64,000 nucleotides of DNA from Solen grandis (GCA_021229015.1 CM037792.1:35999842-36063841); one strand, 5' to 3'; shown: positions 12,270 to 24,435, counted from the stretch's first letter. The notes: a model not told the origin generated them from the sequence alone. Made by a program: numbers and translations.

Positions 12270-12540
12270 TCGGTTATCCGATCCCTGAGACTTTCGATTC
12301 CAAGCCTTGAGATTATCCGAGACTTACGATATGCGAGGCTTGCGATATCCAAGCCTTGAGATTATCCGAGATTTGCTATTGCCCAGACTTTATTATCCTA
12401 GACCTTCGATTATCCAAGCATTTCGCAATCCGAACCTTGCGATTTTCCAAACCGTGTTATTTTCGATACATTTGTATTTCCGAGGGTCTCGATTATCCAG
12501 AACTTGCGATTATCCGACTATTTTGATTTTTCCCATCAGT
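12270..12540 (+). repeat. Degenerate short-period tandem repeat (GATTATCCGAG family)
   Basis: About fifteen imperfect copies of a 16-18 bp unit, roughly CTTGCGATTATCCGAGA, follow one another. The cluster ends about 320 bp upstream of the first visible innexin exon. ORFs open through it but encode only the repeat. Confidence 0.65.
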
Positions 12541-12859
12541 CCTCGAGTTTCGCAATTTTACTGCATATTATTTGTAGAGATTACTAACATGTTTACTTAC
12601 GAGATAGACTTCATAACCTCATAATGACTAAATTTCTGTGGATGGGACGTATACCCAATAAAACAAACACTACTTAAAATTGCCAGTGTAAATAATACTG
12701 CTTATTCTGCTTTATTTCGGTTGATGTTCATTTCAATTAAGTCTTGAAATCGCGATTCATGTACATGCATATGAATTTACTGCTTATGAATATTTGAATA
12801 TACCGTCAACGCCGAGTATATCCAAAGTTTACCTAATGTATTGTTTACAACGCCCCCAG

Positions 12860-15800
12860 GTGGTCGATTCTGAAGATCGTCAAGTGGCAGGCGCTCACTG
12901 GTTCCAATGATGATGACTGGGTAGACCGGATGAGTCACAAATGGACGGTCACCATCCTTATTCTCTTCACAGTAGTAGTGTCATCGGGACAATTTGGTGG
13001 AGAACCAATCACGTGCTGGTGCCCAGGAGAGTTTGAGAGTAAGTACATGTGTTCTCTATCGAGCCTAAGATGGTTCCTACTTTAGTTTGCACGATAAGGG
13101 CTTAGATCCAAACATGTCTCCAGTTTTTTTTTTTTTTTTTTTTTCGCGGATGGGGTGGGGTCACTTGATCATTCAAAATTCAACCCAGTTTAGTCCAAAT
13201 AAGTAGACAAGCTCCTGTTTTCAGATAACTGTGAAAATGACAAGCTAAACAAGGTAAAATAGTCTTGTTTATCATTTCATATTCCCCGCTAGTCATGTTT
13301 ATCGCTATTTTTCTGTTTATTCAAATGAGACCGTCTTTGGTATGCCGAAAGCGTGATATTGCAGTGAGGATAATGAAAACAATGCCTTATTGTTGTTAAA
13401 TCAAAACAGAGAACAAATTATCATTTTGTCGGTGACTACTATAAAACTATTCCCAGTGGCGGATCAACGAATTCATAACTGGGGGGAAGGGCAGAGTTTG
13501 GGCGCCGAGGTCACTAAACTACTATATCCGAGCTAAAACCCCATCCCCCTAACCCCGCCACCGCCTTCGCTACTTTTTAATAATTACTTCAAAGTTATTC
13601 AATATACATGTACATGTGTTTCCCAAATATTATCGGTGGAATGTTAAACTTAAACATGATGTTGAATTTTACAAAAATGCAAATCAATAAAAGTGAGCCA
13701 AATGAGCTCCACTCGTGTCGGTAAGCTTTAGGGGTAGGGGATGTCTAGTGCCCCAAGCCTTGGTAGATCCCCTACTGTTCACGTGTTTGTTGTGAGCAAT
13801 TCGGTCAAAGTGTAGGATAAGAGCCGGAAATCTTCTGAATATGACTTAAAATTTAATTTATATTAAATTTTTACCTTAATAACACTTATCATATTTTACA
13901 ATGTATATAGCAGAAACATAAATATCATGAGGTATTTATAGTAAAAAATGACAATGTATAGAGGGCATTTGTTCATTTTAATGTAAGATTTTATATTATT
14001 TAACGAATGATGATGAAGGATATATTCAGTGTTTGTACTATTGTGTTAGTAAATTTGCTCCCCCACCCCCACGCACACACACACACACAACACATCTATC
14101 CATTCTCCAACTAAGTAGATCTAGAACGCATTAAATAACAACAACAGAAACAATAATTTAAAACATCTGTCATTATATTCACATGATAATAAAGTGATAC
14201 ATGTCTTAGAAATAAAAATATGAATTTCGGGAAAGTCTTATATGTCACCTTTCTCTTGATCTGTAGAACAATTTATCGAATACACGAAGAACTACTGCTG
14301 GATCGCCAACACGTACCGCGTGCCCATGCTGGAGTCCCTGCCACGTGACCTGCACGTGCGGCGAGACCGCGAGATCACGTATTACCAGTTCGTGCCCCTG
14401 ATCCTCCTGCTGCAGGCGCTGTTGTTTAAGCTGCCTAACATCGCTTGGCACATGTTCAACACCCGGACTGGTATTGATATGGGCCGTATATGTACCTTGA
14501 TAGACTCTCTGCAGGTTAGTGTCTTGGCCCAGGTATTGTCTGTCTGCCTGCCCGCTTGTCTGTCTGTATGTCTGTCTGTCCGCTTGTCTGTCTGTCCGCT
14601 TGTCCGACCGTCTGTGTGTTTGCCTTTCTGTCTTAAAGTCTGTTATTGTTTGTGTCTTACTGTCCAACAATGTTTTTGAAATGGACCTTTATCAGGGGCG
14701 TATTTTGGCTAAACTGAATGTAGACATGTAAAGAATGAAACATATAGTGGAAGAAGTGTAATAAATTTTATTTTATACAGCTTGGTGGTTTTGGTACATG
14801 CATTATTCGACACAATTTTGTAAATTGTGAACATAATAGAAATCAGTTTTACAAATCTCTGTGTTACATTTTCTCCGTTTATAGCAAGTTTATATTTTTC
14901 GTCTTAGAGAAAATACATGTATGTGAATAGGCACGTGGCTACTGTGCCGAAAGGAAGCTACGCCAGTGCTTATACTGTCCCCGCAGTACAGGTACACTGT
15001 CCATTTATAATTCCAACTTTTTCAGAGTAAATTAACACTGAGGTTATCTTATATCCAGAGTTTTGACAAGGATTTATCGTAATAAACTCAAGGAGTATAG
15101 CGTAGCTTGTTCACTTTTTGTAAGTAAGTAAATGTTTTATTAAAGTGACCTGTGTTATACAATATACTCAACAATGAAAATAAACATTAAAACACCCGGC
15201 TCCATGGGCCTATAATTCACTGTTGAGAGAGACATACATAAAATAATTTAAACATATTAAGTGTGCGAGTTTGCCCAGTACCTCAAAGCTCAGTAAAAAA
15301 AAAACGAAAAAAAAAGAAGTGTGCTTAGGCAAATATTGGTCGACTGGTTTCAAAGTTACACGATAAAGACCATGCACACTTATTTTCAGACTGAGCACTA
15401 TTTTCTCTCTTTTTTTTCTTTACTGAGCACTATGTTTGTATTTGGATTTGAAGGTCGTGAGTTGGAAACAAAAGAAAACAAAATCATGATCTTCTCTCGG
15501 TGAAATGTTGGACAGCTTGAGGCGTTTTTAATACTTTAAACATGTTTCCTTTATCAGAATATTAGAAACCGTAGAATAAGCACATGAGGACTTCTCTTTT
15601 GTTGAAAGTAATTTGGAGTACCTAAGAAACATGAGCAACTGAACATCTGCATGATTGTCTGGGTTACGTTAAAAGGATTACGTAACAAACATCTTTCAAT
15701 TTCAGGGTGCGTCTCCGGAAGAAAGGTCGAACAAAATCAACGCCCTGGCGATCTACATTCACAGATGGGTGCTGGACAACCAAATATACCAAGGAAATAT

Positions 15801-16608
15801 TCTGGTCAAAATTAAACAAAAATGTTTCAGTGTCGTTCGGTTCTGCTTCGGACGTCGCAACGGTCATTTTCTTACCGGATTCTACATTTTTGCGAAAATT
15901 TTATACTGTTTTAATACTATTTTTCAATTTTTTTTGTTGAATTCCTTTCTTTCAACGGATTTTTGGATGTTTGGTTGGAAAAACTTAATATGCCTGTTTA
16001 GTGAATGTGAAAGAACATTCGAGAGCCCTCGATTTCCACGTGTTACTTACTGTGATTTTGAAATACGACAGATGGAGAATATACATCGCTATACGGTACA
16101 ATGTGTTTTGCCTATCAATTTATTAAACGAAAAGATTTTTATATTTTTGTGGTACTGGTTATTCGGAGTATTAGTGTGTACATTTATCAGTCTGTTGACA
16201 TGGTTATGGTACGTGCTGTTCACGCAGACACAATTCAGATTTGTGAGGATGTACTTGAGGAACGCCATCAAAACTGCAGCAGACAAAAAAACCTGCAGAC
16301 AATTTGCGCGCCATTATTTGCGCCATGACGGTTGCTTTCTGCTGAAAATTGTCAAAACCAACACAACGGATATTATACTAGCAGACGTAACAGAAGAATT
16401 ATTTAAAATGTATAAGAAATCTTTGACTCATGACGAGTCTAGTTATCAGACTATGGACCCGTGGGTTATGGGTTTGAACATCGGTGCGCAGATGATTCTT
16501 GTAAAAATTCTCTATGACATCCATAGAGGCAGTGTACTGATGACATTCGATCAACGTCGAGCGAAATATCATATAACTTGCAAAAAATTGTTTCCCGTCA
16601 AAATTTAA
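12860..16608 (+). CDS. Innexin (gap-junction/hemichannel protein), start exon not found
   Basis: Innexins are four-pass plasma-membrane proteins that form invertebrate gap junctions and hemichannels. Exons are 12860-13038, 14267-14514 and 15706-16608 (stop TAA). Splice sites and phases fit: GA-A|AA at the first junction and codon-exact CAG|GGT at the second. The first exon has the N-terminal ALTGSNDDDWVDR and TM1, then EPITCWCPGEF of extracellular loop 1. The second has NYCWIANTY and YYQFVP, a variant of the YYQWVP signature, leading into TM2. The third has TM3, the second loop with SPRFPRVTYCDF and the QCVLPINLLNEKIFIF motif before TM4, and a cytoplasmic tail. Visible length is about 443 residues, normal for the family. 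The first visible exon begins in mid-frame behind an acceptor, so only a few N-terminal residues are missing. No frame break was seen. Confidence 0.92.
13127..13144. repeat. Poly(T) tract in innexin intron
   Basis: An uninterrupted T run. The rest of the intron (13039-14266) has a (CA)n stretch at 14069-14088 and no other feature seen. Confidence 0.8.
14532..14640 (+). repeat. (CTGT)n-rich microsatellite just inside an innexin intron
   Basis: Imperfect TCTG/TCCG/CCTG tetramers begin about 17 bp after the exon donor at 14515. They produce open frames on both strands (Cys/Leu/Ser-rich or Asp/Arg/Gln-rich), which are artefacts of the repeat. Confidence 0.8.
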
Positions 16609-16631
16609 TATAAATAACGTCAAGCATTTCA

Positions 16632-16637
16632 AATAAA
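16632..16637 (+). terminator. Innexin polyadenylation signal
   Basis: AATAAA lies 24 bases after the stop codon, at the usual place for a short 3' UTR. Confidence 0.5.
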
Positions 16638-17308
16638 AACATTCCATTTTATTACTTGTATTACTTTGGTTAGCAAATAAATAATCTATTTTTTATCAAT
16701 CTCATTGTCATGCTACAAATTTATAACATCACTGAGTATGGCATTGAAAACTGCCTCTAAATGTTTTAGTTTTGATTTTCACTACAAATGCTAATTTAAG
16801 TCCACAAGATCTTAAACACTTGTATATATAGACATTGCTTGCAAAAATTTGAAATATCTACTGAATATAAGCTATATTCAAACTTAAAAAGACCGTTATT
16901 AAACATTCAAAAGAATTGTCGAATGGAATTAATTCAGTCGATTCTTCCATCGGCAATCTGCAGAACATCTCCATGGGACTTCAATACTGTCAAAACGACG
17001 GTAAATTCTAAAAGAATAATGACACATATACCGCCAAATATGTTTATCCTATTGATTTAACAATATTTTAATTTTCATATAATCAGATTTTCTCCATATC
17101 ATTTTGCTCATATTCATACTAACATTAAGAACTATTGAGACCCCCCACGGACCCTAATTAGGACCCTGTTCTGTACCCATCAGGGTCCCAAGCGGCCTCG
17201 GGACCCCCAGTCATAAAGTGTGTAACATCAGAAAGCCCCTTGGGCCCGTTTCACTAAACATCGTACTAACAAATTTGATCTTAGTCGTAAGTCTCCTGTT
17301 CAACATGG
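16638..17308. other. Intergenic, no gene seen
   Basis: AT-rich DNA downstream of the innexin, with a GC-rich patch (17140-17260) of GGACCC/GGGTCC words. Nothing coding is supported. Confidence 0.4.
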
Positions 17309-17440
17309 TGTCCAGCTGGCTTGCGGTAGGACGGTGGTTCTACCTGGATGCCTCCTTGCATTCGGGGTCTTCCTCCACGTGTAATTAGCTGGACGTCGCT
17401 ATATGACTGAAATACTGTCACATCGACGGTAAACTCAAAT
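17309..17440 (+). mobile_element. SINE family A, 5'-truncated
   Basis: It has the body from CCAGCTGGCTTGCGGTAGG to the TAATTAGCTGGACGTCGC tail; the tRNA head is missing. Confidence 0.65.
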
Positions 17441-17719
17441 AGTCAAGTCAATTCAAGTCAAGACTACTAATGTCTTATTTTCACAATTAAACATGAAGAA
17501 AGATGGCCCAATATATTGCATTTTACAATCACAACAATTTTTGTGGAGAAAAAAATACTATTATTCGTCTGTGAATTTACACTTGCGAAGTTTTTTTCGT
17601 ACGTATTTGTTCATTTCAAAAAAATATAAACACACAATTCTTTTCAAATTGAGAGGGGTAAAAAAAGTCTGGGGGACTCAAATAATTAAGTATGGTTTGC
17701 GTAACATTACTTACGTTCT

Positions 17720-17828
17720 GACAGGAACCACTACGTCTTGGACCAGTTAAACTCTACCAAAATATCCAAGATATCCTAATGAAACATTCGGAAACTTTGG
17801 TTATCTCCGTGAAGGACTTTACGTAAAA
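17720..17828 (+). repeat. Degenerate copy of the MITE at 33582
   Basis: It shares CTACGTCTTGGACCA, AATGAAACAT, GGTTATCTCCGTGAA and GGACTTTACG, in that order, with 33600-33735. Its left inverted end is lost. Confidence 0.55.
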
Positions 17829-18965
17829 TATGATATGCCCTATCGAGAAGAATTATAATTTAAATGCATGTAGTATACATATAGTGACACACTCATTTTG
17901 TTGCTTGTTCTTTGCTATCCATATGATTACCATATAAAGATATCAAGAATAGGAAATCTCTCATTGCTCAGGAAATAAATTACGCAAAATTTAGCAACAG
18001 TGTGTGTGCACGCATTTAAATGATTGCGCTGCAAAAGATACATATCTTTACATGCATACTTATTAAGGCCTAAGTTTAGTGTCATCTTCTAGAAAAAAAA
18101 TGTTTTGCTTATGATACTGTTTGTTGTCTTCATTTACTTTATACTGATGAATGTGATTACATGACCCCCACCCCGTCTTCAGATTGGATGTAGATTATAT
18201 TTACTAAAATTACTTTCTAATTACTTATTCATTTAATTTTCCTGGGGGTCTAATTTTCGTCAATTTCGTAGACGGCTATATTCTCAAGCAATAATCCCCA
18301 CGAAATATAATTTATTACGGATGCCACATTTTTTTTTATCAACGAAAAAATAATGATTTTACAGTCCATTTCTTTCTTAAGTTTCTCAGTATTGATGTGA
18401 TCGCTATCTGCCTCCATTTTTCTGTGTGATGTCATAGACACTGATAAGACACTTTTTGGCAGCCATCTTTAAGAGCATAAATGCAGGCCAAAAATTGAGA
18501 AAACTTGCTGTTTTTAAATCACAACTGTATTTTTATTTTTCAGTCTATCTTTCTTAAATTTATGTCAAATTGAACATCATTAATTGATCATTTTTTAATA
18601 TGAAAATAATATTTTGATGAATTTTAAGATAAAAACTTTATTCCCTAAAAAGTTACACTGTTTATTTTGTTGAAGAATAAACCCATACTTTTATGTTTTC
18701 TTTACTTTGCACTTGAAAATTTCTGCTTCTATGTAATTCATATAAAAATCCCCTTAATTTGCCATTCAAGATGGCCGCCAAGAGTAGGGATATTCACTGA
18801 TGTGGACATTATGTATTGTTGAATAGTCTGAACAACGTAACTTATGTCTTGTCGTATCAATATCGACGCTTTTGCAAAAGGAAGGAATTCTTTAATAAAA
18901 ACATGTCAACTACATCTAGCATCGAATTACACAGGATATCTGGGTTCCAGTCGTCAGCCATTTTT
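17829..18965. other. Intergenic, no feature seen
   Basis: Strongly AT-rich, with stop codons throughout all frames. Confidence 0.4.
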
Positions 18966-20050
18966 AGCTCGACTATTCGTAGAATATGAGAGCTATTGTA
19001 GTCACCCTGGTGTCGGCGTTGGCGTTGCAGCTTTTGGTTAAAGTTTTGCGTGCAAGTTACTATCAACCTTATATCTCAATAACCATTTATGGTATTGACT
19101 TGAAAGTTTATAAATATGTTCAGGGGCATCAGACAACCAAGGTAGATAACTCTTGATGGAATATATTGCAATGTATGGCCCCTTTTTAACTTAGAAATTT
19201 TGGTTAAAGTTTTGCATGCAAGATACTCTCATGCTTATATCTCAGTATCAAGCATGCGATTGACTTGAAACATCTTTAATAGTTTAGGGTATCATACTTC
19301 ATGGTAGATAACTTTGATGAATTTTTACAAATCTTTTTAACTAAATTTTGGTTCAAGTTTTGCATGCAAGGTACTTTCATGCTAATATCTCAGTATCCAC
19401 GCATGGGATTGATTTGAAACATCTTTAATACGTTTGGAGTATCATACTATCAAGGTTGATAACTTTTGATGGAATATATTACAAGTTATGGCCCCCTTTT
19501 TAACTTTTTTGGTTAAAGTTTTGCATGCAAGGTACTTTCATGCTTATATCTCAGAGTCCAGGCATGGAATTGATTTGAAATATTTTTAATATGTTTAGGG
19601 GTATCATACTTTAAAGGAAGATACCACTTGATGGAATAAATTAAAAATTATGACCCCCTTTAACTTAGAATTATGGTTAAATTTTTGCATTCAAGCTACT
19701 ATCCAGCTTATATCTCAGAAATTGCTTGTGGAATTGACTAGAAAGTTAAGGTGTGTCTTCAAGGGCATCAGAAAACAGGAGGATAACTTTTGGACAGATG
19801 CAAATTATGGCCCTTTTCTAACTTGGATTTTTGGTTTAAGTTTTGCATGCACAGTGTTATTGTGCTTATGTCTCAGTAACTAGGCATGGGATTGATTTTA
19901 GACATCATAAATATATTAAGGGGTATCAGACTATCAAGGTATATCATTTTTTACTATTACTATGAAGGGCAAGAATTTAAATAGATTTCATTTGATTTAC
20001 CAACAAGCATTTTGAATAGTCGAGCCTGCTGTCCTCTGACAGCTCTTGTT
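18966..20050 (+). mobile_element. Pearl/Helitron-like element with six ~160-bp internal repeats
   Basis: The ends are inverted: AGCTCGACTATTCG on the left and GAATAGTCGAGC at 20014-20025. Between them six units each contain a GGTTAAAGTTTTGCATGCAAG-like word (starts near 19036, 19201, 19350, 19511, 19675, 19833). After the right inverted repeat comes a perfect hairpin, GCTGTC-CTCT-GACAGC (20028-20043), and then TCTTGTT. Tandem cores between short termini with a 3' hairpin are the published architecture of bivalve 'pearl' and Helitron-like elements. It has no coding capacity, and the family call rests on architecture only. Confidence 0.6.
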
Positions 20051-20536
20051 GTTTATACACGTGACGCGATATCAGGGCAGCGATATGATTGGTCAATTTA
20101 TTCAATTTAAATAATCAGTTCTGGAATTGCGAGTTTAGCAATATATGCAAAAGGCCTGCGCAAAACAAGTCTCAGCACAAAATTTTGAAGTCTTCAACCT
20201 CTTTATTTAAGGTACTCCACCCATTAATTAAATTATAATCACGGTCTTTCAAATGTTTTAAAAGACTTTAGTGCAGATGCAAGCATCAGCTGACTTGGGG
20301 TTATAGGTTCTTTTGCTCAATGTCTATAAAGGCTTGCATTTTTTTTTTTATAAAATTCCCACGATCACTTGATGGACCATCACAATTTAATGTTGGATGG
20401 ATTACCTTAACTAGAGATTGTGGCATGATATAGCAGAATTTTCAGATTTTCATTCTATATTTGTGGTTATAAAAGAATCTGAGATTTCTGAGATGAGGAA
20501 GTTGCTTGTACTGTTTATATATAACCTAATTTGGAA
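20051..20536. other. Intergenic, no feature seen
   Basis: No gene, RNA or repeat was recognised. Confidence 0.35.
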
Positions 20537-20656
20537 ATGATTGTGAATAAAGATTACTGGCGATTACACATTTCCAAGCACGGGGGACCTCGAGTGGCTG
20601 TGTATGTGGCCCGTACAGAGGCGATGTATCATGTAGCTGACGAGTGTTTCCGGTGA
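20537..20656 (+). CDS. Possible orphan exon or short ORF, unknown
   Basis: An open frame from ATG at 20537 encodes 39 residues ending in ECFR before TGA. It contains SKHGGPRVAVYVARTEAMYH, and its composition differs from the AT-rich surroundings. A donor-like CG|GTGAGG sits just before the stop, so this could be an internal exon ending at 20652. An acceptor-like TTCCAAG also lies at 20572-20578. No family was recognised and no partner exons were found nearby. It may be an exon remnant or chance. Confidence 0.22.
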   Translation: MIVNKDYWRLHISKHGGPRVAVYVARTEAMYHVADECFR

Positions 20657-20659
20657 GGA

Positions 20660-21720
20660 AAAAATCACCCAACGTTTATTTTAAGGATGAATGGACTTTA
20701 TGCTTGGTTAAAGGCATACCCTGCATATCATCTATCTCCTCTATATTTGCGTGCCAGACATGCTGGCATTTGTGACCTAATAACGGCTTCTGTTCTTATG
20801 TAATATTTTATGAATTATAAATGTATTTAGGATTAAGCAATACAACGAAGTGATATGAAATCTGACTAAACTACGTATATTAATAATCTAACTGGGCTAA
20901 ACATTCACTAACATTCGGATTACTCGAGAAATTATTGGAGGGAGGGGGATATAATGTTCGAAAAATCGCAATGTTCGAAAAACCGAGAACATTTTCTTTC
21001 TTGAGCATTTCATTTTTACCAGTCGTGATCTGCATAATAGTTCGAGTTATACATGATGCTCGGAGGAGCGTTCCTCAACCTATTGCAGAGTCGCTGTGTG
21101 TTTATTCGTACAATGCAGAAACAGTCCCTTTAACCATAAGGTGGGTATAATTAGTACATCTAACCCACAACTTGACCTCCGGATCAAAACGCACTCACTC
21201 TGATTGGTACGATCTTCCTTTACTTGCGTCTCGTCCTTTGTCATATCGAGAAAAACACTTGAAACACTCATTGCTTCACTGTAGATATTCACTTTTATAG
21301 TCGATGCATTGGAGACTTCAGCATTGTGGTGACATTAGAATTTTTAATTTTCAAAACTCTGGGCTGAAAATGATGTTCTAGATGAAGTTTGAAAATTGGA
21401 AAATTGTTTGTGGATCTAAAGATGATTTTGTATGACATTCTGTGCTGTGAAGTGGAATTCTGACAAGGAATATCTTTCCTTTAGTACAGTAGGCCAGGCG
21501 CATTGCATTAGTAAACAGGTTTCAACGACTGATCGACGATATAGTTTGTGTGTCTGTAATATTATTTTTGATTTTTGCTTTATGTTGAAAATAGATATAG
21601 TGAAAGGACTCAAAAACAGAAATTACGATGCATTGTGACATTGGTGTAAGCAAACTGTAGGATTATTTCTATGATTTGACGTCAAGATGATTAAATGACG
21701 TCAATGAATCATACCACAGG
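20660..21720. other. Upstream region of the GPCR
   Basis: No convincing coding or RNA feature was found. A short run with repeated TTCGAAAAA words lies at 20955-20985. Confidence 0.35.
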
Positions 21721-21822
21721 ATAAAATTGCCTCTTTTAAATAAAAATAATAATAAAAAAAATAATAAACGACAACATATCAACAAAAAGAGAAATCTATA
21801 CAGAAAAAATAAAGTTAAAAAC

Positions 21823-23164
21823 ATGGAGCATCTGGTGGGCAAGTTTAAAATCATGATGGGTGAAAATCGTACAATGACCGCAGACGAAATCATAGAGGAG
21901 CTTAACACCCAAGAGGTAAAGCGTCAGGTGCCCTTGATGTCTATCTGTGTATCATAGCAATTGCAGGTCTCTTTGGAAACGGACTTGTCTGTCATATTTA
22001 CAGGTCAAATACAACATGTCAAGTTCACGCTGGTTTATATTTTTCTTGGCTGTAGTGGACATCATCATTTGCGCCGTATTTATCCCTATGGAAATCGCCA
22101 CAAGTTTCTTTCAGTACACGTTCAAAAGTGATATTTTGTGTAAAGTGACAGTGTTCTTCAACTTGTGGTCCCTGCTTTCACTGGGTTTCACGCTTCTGAC
22201 TGTGTCGGTAGACCGATATCGTAAAGTATGCAAACCCTTAGGCTGGCAAATCAACTTCGACAAATCAAGGCTCCTTTGCGCAGTCGCAATGCTGCTTGGA
22301 TTCATAATCGCACTTCCGGTTTTCGAAGTCTATGAAATCTACACGTTTAAGATCGGGGATTTCAATGCATCGGCAAGTGAGTGCTCCTTTCGGAGAAGCG
22401 TTGAACAGTCGAACTTCGCTTTTGTTTATGTTTTGTTTGGAATGGCCATGTTCACTGGGGCTCTTATAGTCATTTGTGTATTATACTGTTTTATAGGTAA
22501 AAATATTAAGCAACACATAAAAAAAGAAAACATCAAAGGGAGATTCAGTCTCACGGCTTCCATGGCCAGAAAGAACTGGATACGCAGAGATGAAAACAAT
22601 GTCAGCGTTATTGGTGCTAAAAGTGTGAAATTTGCGACAAGTCCTGTGCAGTCCCCGAAATGCTTAAAATTTACTAATATAAGCAGCTCAACGGACGACA
22701 GGGAATTTAGTGATAACGTTCGATCGGACAGCGCGTCTAATGACGCAGACGACATTTCAACAAACAATCTCTCAGACGAAGACACGGCTGATTTCGAGGT
22801 ACCTGTGTATCCTATACGCAGTAGAAAAGCGGAGAAAACCAAATCACGCCGCATGAGACGTGCGCGTGCTCGGAAGGCGACATTTAGTATGTTTCTTATC
22901 TCTATTGCCTTCGTGTTGAGTTACTTCCCCTTTCTGTGTCTGTTAATGGCAAGGAGCCTTGACGCAAGATTTGACGAATCCTTATCAGATGCGGGAAGAG
23001 CTTTCTATAAATTCTTTTTAAGGTCATATTTCCTTAACTGTGCCATCAATCCATTTATATATGGAATATCGGACTCGAGATTCAGGCAAAGTGTGAAAGA
23101 CTTTATTTGCCCTTTGTATGAAGCCATTACGTCATTTTTTCAACGTCCAGCATCTGAAAAATAA
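21823..23164 (+). CDS. Class A (rhodopsin-like) orphan GPCR, single exon, two frameshifts around TM1
   Basis: This would be a seven-helix plasma-membrane receptor for an unknown, probably peptide, ligand. The start at 21823 gives a 36-residue N-terminus with an N-glycosylation site (NRT). TM1 (LCIIAIAGLFGNGLV) lies in a different frame, entered near 21934. The rest, from about 22005 to the stop, lies in a third. TM3 ends in DRYRKVC; the disulfide pair is CKVTVFF and SECSF in loop 2. The third intracellular loop is about 125 residues, with a Ser/Asp-rich stretch then basic residues before TM6. TM7 has NPFIY; TM6 has SYFP instead of CWxP. Both frame changes equal one missing base, next to CCCTT and TCAAAT. 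The intact 7TM body argues for consensus error rather than a dead gene, but a recent pseudogene is possible. AATAAA overlaps the stop. Confidence 0.82.
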
Positions 23165-24030
23165 AGCATGGAATAGTTATATTTTGTTTGCTTTGGGGAG
23201 CAATCGAAAACTTGTCCGGACTAATGCTTTACAAACACACATTCGAATTCAACGAAACTTCATGAGACTAGGAAGAGGTGTACATTTTATAAGTATAATC
23301 CGATTTGACGGGTTATGTCCCTTTGATGTTTTACTTGCTATTTCTTGTCCGGAATATATCTCAGCAACCACTCTTTAGAATTCAGTGAAACATCACGCGA
23401 AGCTTCTCCACAAATTACTTTGAAGAAAGAATGAAAAAGGAAACAATTAGTTACTGCTTTATCTTGTATTTGTGTTCCTTAATATATTCATCTGTCTCGA
23501 TTCTAACCAAAACTTTTGACATTTGTTCCCCTTTCTCACGTCGGGGAGCATCCGCATGTTTACTAGGGCTCCGTATCAGTCATAAATAACGACACAATAT
23601 ATATGTAACGATACAAAGTTATCAATATTCTATATATCATATGACAGTTTAATTAGCTATATTTATGACCAGTATACAATCTCTTCGACTCATTCACTTT
23701 AATAACATGCAAAACTAAATGAATTAAGTTAGAAACGAATCTGCGACCAATGGATAAGGCATGCATTCAATATTGCGTGCTCTACGCAAGTGAACAGCAA
23801 GATTTGTTGTATTGCCCCCTTTTGCTGACAACCGTTTTTCGGCAAATTTGCACTCGCCTCAAACAACTTTTAGAAAAACAACGCAAACACTGTTGGGCTC
23901 AATTGAAAGTACGCGAATAAATCGGAATGTAAGAAAAGAGTAAACAACACATAATCGATGTTTTTATTATTATTATTATTATTATTATTTTCACTCCACG
24001 CAGTAACTTAAGCTATGGCTGTTATCGATA
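23165..24030. other. Downstream flank of the GPCR
   Basis: No gene was seen. An (ATT)n microsatellite lies at 23962-23990. Confidence 0.45.
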
Positions 24031-24435
24031 GAAACAATATCGATTTATCGACGATATTTTTGTCGATCTATTTTCGATACGCTCACAAGTAAGCTGTCAT
24101 GATAGGGATGGTCTAAATCTCGACTTGTATGACAGTTGCTGGTACTTTAACCACATTAATTTCTTCCAGTTAAACACGAATCAAGATATACTTTTACCTT
24201 TAAGTTATGAGGTAAAAGTCTAATGAGAAATATTGACAAAACATCGATATAACGTCGGTATTTGTCTCCGATAATTATTCGATATCGTTGATATCTGCCT
24301 TCCTGAAGTATCGAATACCTGAATACATCGATACCGTCTATATATGTCTCTAGATATATCGATATCTGTCTTTCGATATATCGATACCATCGCTGTCTGT
24401 TTTCCGATATATCTATATCGTTGATACTCAATAAT
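24031..24435. repeat. TATCGATA/CGATATCG-rich cluster
   Basis: Two blocks (24031-24085 and 24240-24435) are packed with self-complementary words such as ATCGATA, TCGATAT and CGATATCG, on an imperfect ~20-25 bp period. ORFs read through it on the minus strand (Tyr/Arg/Ile-rich) only because of the repeat. Confidence 0.65.

Noticed and set aside
14245..14679. Long ORFs on both strands over the (CTGT)n tract
   Set aside because: They are generated by the tetranucleotide repeat and overlap a firm innexin exon.
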